Assembly: GCA_963931865.1 (NCBI GenBank)
Contig: OZ007516.1
Span: forward strand, 6,855,897-6,919,896
Source of the DNA: Axinella damicornis
Lineage: Eukaryota > Porifera > Demospongiae > Axinellida > Axinellidae
DNA length: 64,000 bases
Direction: 5' to 3'
How positions within the stretch are numbered: the first letter of the stretch is position 1; the number at the start of each line of letters is the position of its first letter. This document shows, in pieces, positions 59,649 through 64,000 of the stretch. Under the pieces are notes generated by a model that saw only the letters and a list, made by a program, of their open reading frames with translations, had not been told where the DNA came from and ran no database searches. A program made the position numbers and the translations under genes.

Positions 59649-60247
59649 AGAGGACTAGTAAATTTATGTGCCTAGTAAGTCCATTCCTAGCAATTACTGG
59701 TAGTTGTATGCCTTCTATTATCAGACTTTTAATGCTACTGTGAAACTTCTGGAACAATCTTGGGTACCTACTACAAAACTTCTTATGCAAAGTCTATGGT
59801 ATTCAAACCCTTGCTGTAAAAGTCTATTTGTAAGAAGCTTGTTCCTTGTATTAAACCTCTGAGAACTATCACATATTCTAGCTAATAGCCTATTCTTACC
59901 AATTGTGATATGTATGTTCCGTAAGCTGGTGAAAGTGGAATGTTACTACTAAGGTTTGGAAAATTAACTATATGAAAGCCAAAACCATCTCTTTTTGTCT
60001 GTTCTAAAGCTCAATCTCAATCGCAATATCTAAATACGAAAGCTTATCAGTTGTCTTCTTAAGTTTGAGCTCTTTAGGGTATATATTACCTATTTCATCA
60101 TCAAAGAAGGAATTATTAATAGTAAGAAGATCATCTATGTATCGAACTGTGAAGTTAAATTTTATAACTACATGCATGCAGACATCAAAAATGTGTGCAC
60201 TTGATATTGATTATATAGGTCCACTGTTCTTACAGGCAGGTATACTA
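59649..60247 (-). pseudogene. Decayed reverse transcriptase with YIDD motif
   Basis: Minus strand from about 60245 down reads FNFTVRYIDDLLTINN, then YPKELKLKKTTDKLSYLDIA, FHIVNFPNLSSNIPLSPAYG, TYISQLVRI and, after frame changes, KLLTNRLLQQGFEYHRLCIR, ending near IKSLIIEGI. YIDD is the catalytic Asp-Asp motif. The block order matches a retroelement RT type common in marine invertebrates, but I cannot assign the lineage. Several stops and frameshifts show it is dead. It abuts the stop codon of the QueC-like gene. Confidence 0.8.
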
Positions 60248-60928
60248 TTAACAAAAAATTAAACAAATACCAGAATTAGTGCACTCAATCTCTCTGAGTG
60301 GTCTGATCTCACCCTCATATATATATATTGTCAGATCTTGTATGCTGCATTCGGCGAACGCTTTGCGACGAGCAGTACAAGAGTAGCATTTCCCGCAGTG
60401 TTCCTTTCCTTGCAAGATGTTGCAGCTCCATGTCTTGCTGTAGTCCACGGCCAATTTTTTCCCAAGTTCACACACTTCGTTGTTGTTCTTTCGAATAAAA
60501 GGGGTGAGGATCTGCAATGTGCTGCGAGATATTTTCAGCGTTTCCTCGAATTTCTGAATGTAGTCGCATGTGAGCTCCCGATTTTGAGCTTTATTGACAT
60601 CATCGGCAGTTATGCCCAACATGACAGTGTCAATGCCCAAACGAGTAGCGTGAGCAACGGCGATCGAGAGTGCGAGGGTACATCCGAAAGGAATGGGAGC
60701 TTCCTCCCCGACAAGAGTAGCTACGGTTTGAGAAATGTCTATAACATCCAGCTTCACTTTCGCCGCTTCGGCTGCTGCTTTCGCGCTCTCTAATTCACAA
60801 TTTTCGTACTCAACTGTGCGAAGGTACAACGCTCTACAGCTAAAACCCTCGAGAGCCCATGCAAGCAGGGTGACGGAGTCTACACCGCCCGTCAACAGAA
60901 CCAAAGCAGACTTTGCTTCCATGGCCAT
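60248..60928 (-). CDS. queC: QueC-like 7-cyano-7-deazaguanine (preQ0) synthase, intronless
   Basis: An intact 226-residue frame. QueC is an ATP-pyrophosphatase-type enzyme that turns 7-carboxy-7-deazaguanine plus ammonia into preQ0 in bacterial queuosine synthesis. The PP-loop is LLTGGVDSVT (family SGGxDS, here T first). Other family marks are TVMLGITADD, LTPFIRKNNNEVCELGKKLA and the zinc site TWS-C-x8-C-x2-C-x2-C followed by TARRKAF. The segment IPFGCTLALSIAVAHATRLG stands where typical QueC has a PGRN-like motif, so substrate binding may differ. Length equals bacterial QueC, with about 20 extra C-terminal residues (..IECTNSGICLIFC). MAMEAK gives two possible starts. No intron, no partner gene (QueD, QueE, QueF) nearby. 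Animals salvage queuine and normally lack this enzyme, so bacterial origin is inferred. MITEs of the host family lie on both sides (58.2 and 61.2 kb), arguing against simple contamination. Confidence 0.88.
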   Translation of the reverse strand: MAMEAKSALVLLTGGVDSVTLLAWALEGFSCRALYLRTVEYENCELESAKAAAEAAKVKLDVIDISQTVATLVGEEAPIPFGCTLALSIAVAHATRLGIDTVMLGITADDVNKAQNRELTCDYIQKFEETLKISRSTLQILTPFIRKNNNEVCELGKKLAVDYSKTWSCNILQGKEHCGKCYSCTARRKAFAECSIQDLTIYIYEGEIRPLREIECTNSGICLIFC

Positions 60929-61068
60929 ACGCAGTTTGAAAAAGCAGAGGATTGTAGCACTGACGGGCCTGCAAATAGCTACAAATGATTTTTATTCCAG
61001 CAAAACCATAGACTAGTACAACTCCGAAACCAGCACTTAAAATTTACGACGTGGATATTGGTCCGGCA

Positions 61069-61167
61069 GGAAGTACATACTTTAGGTATAGGTACCGGAA
61101 ACGCGCGCGCATCTAGAACCGGCCCTAGGGGCCCTAACCCATTGCCCTACTTCCTGCCGGACTTACG
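61069..61167. mobile_element. Small MITE with TCCGGCAGGAAGTA ends
   Basis: GGTCCGGCAGGAAGTACATA at the left and TACTTCCTGCCGGAC at the right, with inner CCGGCCCTAGGGGCCC. Half-copies of the end occur near 23925 and 17385. Confidence 0.75.
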
Positions 61168-61883
61168 TCACAAGTCACGACACCGGTATACCCTATACAG
61201 TGCAGATCATTCCACGGATCTGGGAACAAGACTACAGTGTAAGCTCATTCCCAGGCCACAGGCTGGAAATGAGGCTATACCCTATATTATAGCTGTCTTT
61301 CATAACATCATTAATTGGAATGAGAACAAGTTGTCAAGGTCATCATAATAAGACAAGAAGTATAATAAATCAGATTCAGTGGATTGGTCACATTACGAAA
61401 TTAATAAATCTCATAAATCTCTCTGCCACAGCTAGGTGTATACAAGTGGCACATTCTGAGTTAGGATCAGGCAGCTGATTCCAAAGTAGAAGAGGACGAT
61501 TGGCTAGATGGCCAGAAGCTTATGGTCCCCGGGGAGGTAGTCGGACAAGAAGCCCAGGCAGGCTGGGAAAGATTAATGTAGTTGCATTACTTTTTCCCTT
61601 CCAAAGTACATGCACCACAGAGAATATCAAAAAATAAACGTGTGTAAACCGATATGGTACATGATTGTACTGTATATACTGCCAAAAGTCTAATTAAAGC
61701 CTTGTATCACAGTAACATGAATCTTGGGGAGCATGTCCCACTCCGATCCTTTGGTATCCCTATCAGAGTTCATGAATCATACTCCCAACAGGTCTTGTAA
61801 TAACATCTCACCCCATGTACACCACAGGAGAGCCACCACAATAACACTCAGTCGCAGGGAAAAGACCAGATTAGAGTGTGAGG

Positions 61884-62245
61884 ACTGAACTGAACTGAAT
61901 TTTATCTGCTAGCAGAATGGGTACACATTGAGGCTGACGACAGCCTATGAAGTGTGCTCCCCCAAACATAAAAGAACATACATAACAGGGTACATAAAAG
62001 AACTTAAAACAAAGTCAGGGTACAGAACGAAAGGACAGGAAAGAGGATTTAAATGCAGCATATGTAGGTGAAGTCAGGGTACAAAATGAAAGGACAGGAG
62101 AGAGGATTTAAGGTAGCATTATACCCTAACGGTAAAGGTATAATGCTACCTTAAATGCAGCATATTATGTAGGTGCAGAAGAAATGTGTACAGGCAATGA
62201 GTTCCAAATAAAAGGTGCGTTAATAAAAGAGGAATAGGAGGAGTG
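61884..62245 (-). mobile_element. 5'-truncated non-LTR retrotransposon tail
   Basis: On the minus strand it starts FINAPFIWNSLPVHISSAPT, the typical end of a LINE ORF2. A 3' region follows with a duplicated block (ATGCTGCATTTAAATCCTCT), a small inverted repeat around TAGCATTATACC, and the end CAGATAAAATTCAGTTCAGT, a short tandem tail as in CR1/L2-type elements. It is inserted in YIPF6 exon 5 of the duplicate. Confidence 0.75.
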
Positions 62246-62545
62246 TAGATCTAGGCGAGTGAGGAGAGACCGAGAGACCAGCAGGGACACCGCCAGAGGA
62301 AGGAGGCAGTAACCCAGAGTGCACACACTCTGAAAGAAAGATCTGGAGGAGAGGAGTGCGAGTGGAACAGGAGCAAATCTAGACCTCTTCCCTCGTGCCA
62401 ATACAGTTACACCAAAATGTCTGCACGCAACTATGCCACGACCATTGCAAACTAACAAACATACAGGCCTCACTCACAGGCCCCAAGGCTAAGATGAAAC
62501 TATCTCTGTAATGCCTTTCTGATGGGGGAGCCATCGATACATGTA

Positions 62546-63168
62546 ACAGGAGCGCATGAGCCGCCGAAGGAGCGTCAAACTATAGTATAGACATGCTGTG
62601 ATCCCTCACGCCATACGGTCATACCTTATAACACTGTAAAAACTAATTGGTTGTTTTAACCACAGAGTGCATTGGTTGCAGAGAACCTGGAGACCCATGG
62701 TTATGGGAGGTTTAGGCTTATAGAGTTATAATTGCATAAGACAACCTGCAAGGCAACGGGCCCAGATCATCTCACTGTCACTGTCACTGACAATCTTGGG
62801 AACACCTGCAACTGGTTGTCATGGAATTTTTCATGCCCTTGATGGCAACAGGTCCCTCACAGATGTTTAGTGGTTAAGATTGTATGATTATGGTTGTGGA
62901 CCATCTTCCTCTCAAGTTGCCTAATGCAATTAGTCTCTGAACCCCTTCTTCTAACCACCGTCTCCAGCTTGTCTGCAACCAGGGTAACCACTCTGGGTTG
63001 AAACAACTGATTGTTTCTTTGCAGTGAATATAATAGAAGGCACAAACGTAATGGCCTCTTGCCGTATAAGGTAAATTTTGGGATGTGTGAAGGACTACTA
63101 CTTCCGCTAGGGCGCGCACGCTGAGTTCGACGCTCATTCGCCGCCTTCGGTGGTTCATGCGCTCCTGT
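62546..63168. mobile_element. DNA-transposon-like insertion with ACAGGAGCGCATGA ends
   Basis: ACAGGAGCGCATGAGCCGCC at the left and GGTGGTTCATGCGCTCCTGT at the right, flanked by CGATA on both sides. The source copy at 49330 reads straight through (GAGCCATTGATAACGAG), so both ends and the empty site are visible. The interior has no transposase. Confidence 0.85.
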
Positions 63169-63497
63169 CGATAACAAGTCAATCTGCACTGAAAACCAAG
63201 CCAGGTGGTAGGCAGAGTTCGTTCCTTGTGGTATATGAGTGCACACCATAGGCCATGAACGGCTGCTAAGTGATTAAGTTTGGATCACATGGGCACCAAG
63301 CCAGTACCCCAAGTGGGAAGTAGCGATTGTTTGCGCTCTCCATTCTTACACTTTGCCTCTGAGAAGCACACCTGAAAGTTGAAAGCACACTGAATCGTGT
63401 CAGTTATAACATATAGCACACCTGAAAGTTGAAAGCACACCGAATCGTGTCAGTTACAATGTAGAGTTGGCTAGTAGTGATGCAAGATCTATAATGC

Positions 63498-63650
63498 TAG
63501 CCTCGTTCCCAGGCCATTCCCACTGCCAGCATTTGATAGCTTGCAGTATGCAAATAAGGCAGGGGGAGGCCTGGGAGATCTGGTCACGTGCGATGATGTC
63601 AGGTAGACAGATGGTATTCATATGGGGTGCAGTGCCTGGGAACGTGGCTA
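63498..63650. mobile_element. Foldback MITE, duplicate of 50612-50765
   Basis: Same ends and interior as the source, with a changed right terminus (GAACGTGGCTA). Confidence 0.85.
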
Positions 63651-64000
63651 CTATAGCATCCAGCACTCGAGTAGCGTGCATGTCACCAGCACCAATGCCT
63701 TTGGAGGGTGGGGCCACCAGACATGTTCGGGAGGGTGGGTCACAGTAACCAACCATTAAAGTCAGCAGCCGCCTGATAGTATAATTGTTTGCAGTGGTTC
63801 ACATATCAGAGAGACTACACTGGCTGAGGGACAAACAGTGGTCCAGGAGGTTTGGCAATGTGACATTGACAAGTACCTGGGATATATGCACTTTCGTTTT
63901 CTAGTCTGAATCTGATCAGCACTAACTACTCCATCCATGGCCTGTAAGTGGCCCAGACTTGTCCTAGATTCAAATTCCATTGCAGTGGTATGGTTGGTCA

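Larger units (their letters stand above)
61437..63365 (-). pseudogene. YIPF6: YIPF6 duplicate, broken
   Basis: Remains of the last exon at about 61438-61563, with a TAG inside (LLAI-stop-PIVL, at 61504-61506), and of exon 5 in two parts, about 61812-61883 and 62245-62342, split by a retrotransposon. Only the end of exon 4 survives, at about 63347-63365. The first exon would lie beyond the window. It cannot make the protein. It keeps the single-copy acceptor that is duplicated in the intact gene. Confidence 0.88.
61200..63980. repeat. Segmental duplication of the YIPF6 locus (source 48150-51120)
   Basis: Collinear, same-orientation similarity begins near CAGATCATTCCACGGATCTG and runs to the window end (CAGTGGTATGGTTGGTCA, matching 51107-51125). 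About 1 kb corresponding to 49540-50530, with YIPF6 exons 2, 3 and most of 4, is deleted at about 63370. Two insertions (about 61884-62245 and 62546-63168) are absent from the source copy. Confidence 0.9.

Noticed and set aside
62165..62473. 102-codon minus ORF considered a new gene
   Set aside because: It is a chimera of the YIPF6 pseudogene exon and the inserted LINE tail.

Overview
The window is eukaryotic, animal nuclear DNA. Every gene but two is split by GT-AG introns, and the encoded proteins are animal orthologues. The dense load of small palindromic transposons, the short intergenic gaps and the divergence of the proteins suggest an early-branching animal, most likely a sponge. That taxonomic call is inference. 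A 200-base run of N (44258-44457) marks an assembly gap.

Layout. 1-12.1 kb: the last six exons of methionyl-tRNA synthetase (+), with very long, repeat-filled introns. 12.1-15.1 kb: intergenic, with foldback elements. 15.1-23.6 kb: a compact cluster in which a TAX1BP1/CALCOCO-type selective-autophagy receptor (-) is head-to-head with a WD40-SAM-U-box protein (WDSUB1-like, +), which is tail-to-tail with a second, intronless CALCOCO-like gene (-). 25.4-30.1 kb: a Canopy (CNPY) saposin-like gene (-), divergent from RHEB (+) with 202 bp between the starts. 30.8-34.0 kb: the bHLH-zipper factor MLX (-). 35.4-41.3 kb: LASP (LIM, nebulin repeat, SH3; +). 42.1-47.7 kb: an LMBR1/LMBR1L multipass membrane protein (+), crossed by the N gap. 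48.4-51.3 kb: YIPF6 (-). 51.3-59.6 kb: gene-poor, packed with inverted-repeat elements. 59.65-60.93 kb: a decayed YIDD reverse transcriptase and, beside it, an intact intronless QueC-like (7-cyano-7-deazaguanine synthase) ORF. 61.2-64 kb: a second, broken copy of the YIPF6 locus carrying two later transposon insertions.

How the genes relate. Several products belong to growth control and membrane/proteostasis traffic: RHEB (TORC1), MLX (nutrient-responsive transcription), the CALCOCO-type receptors (autophagy), the U-box protein (ubiquitin), Canopy (ER folding) and YIPF6 (Golgi). No co-regulation is demonstrated. The strongest unusual signals are the QueC-like gene inside animal DNA, two minisatellites whose units contain real splice sites (MARS1 and MLX), CA microsatellites abutting 3' splice sites in several genes, and a foldback family with TAGCCTCGTTCCCAGG ends present in more than 20 copies. 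All exon models come from reading frame, splice dinucleotides, phase continuity and remembered family similarity. No database search was run.
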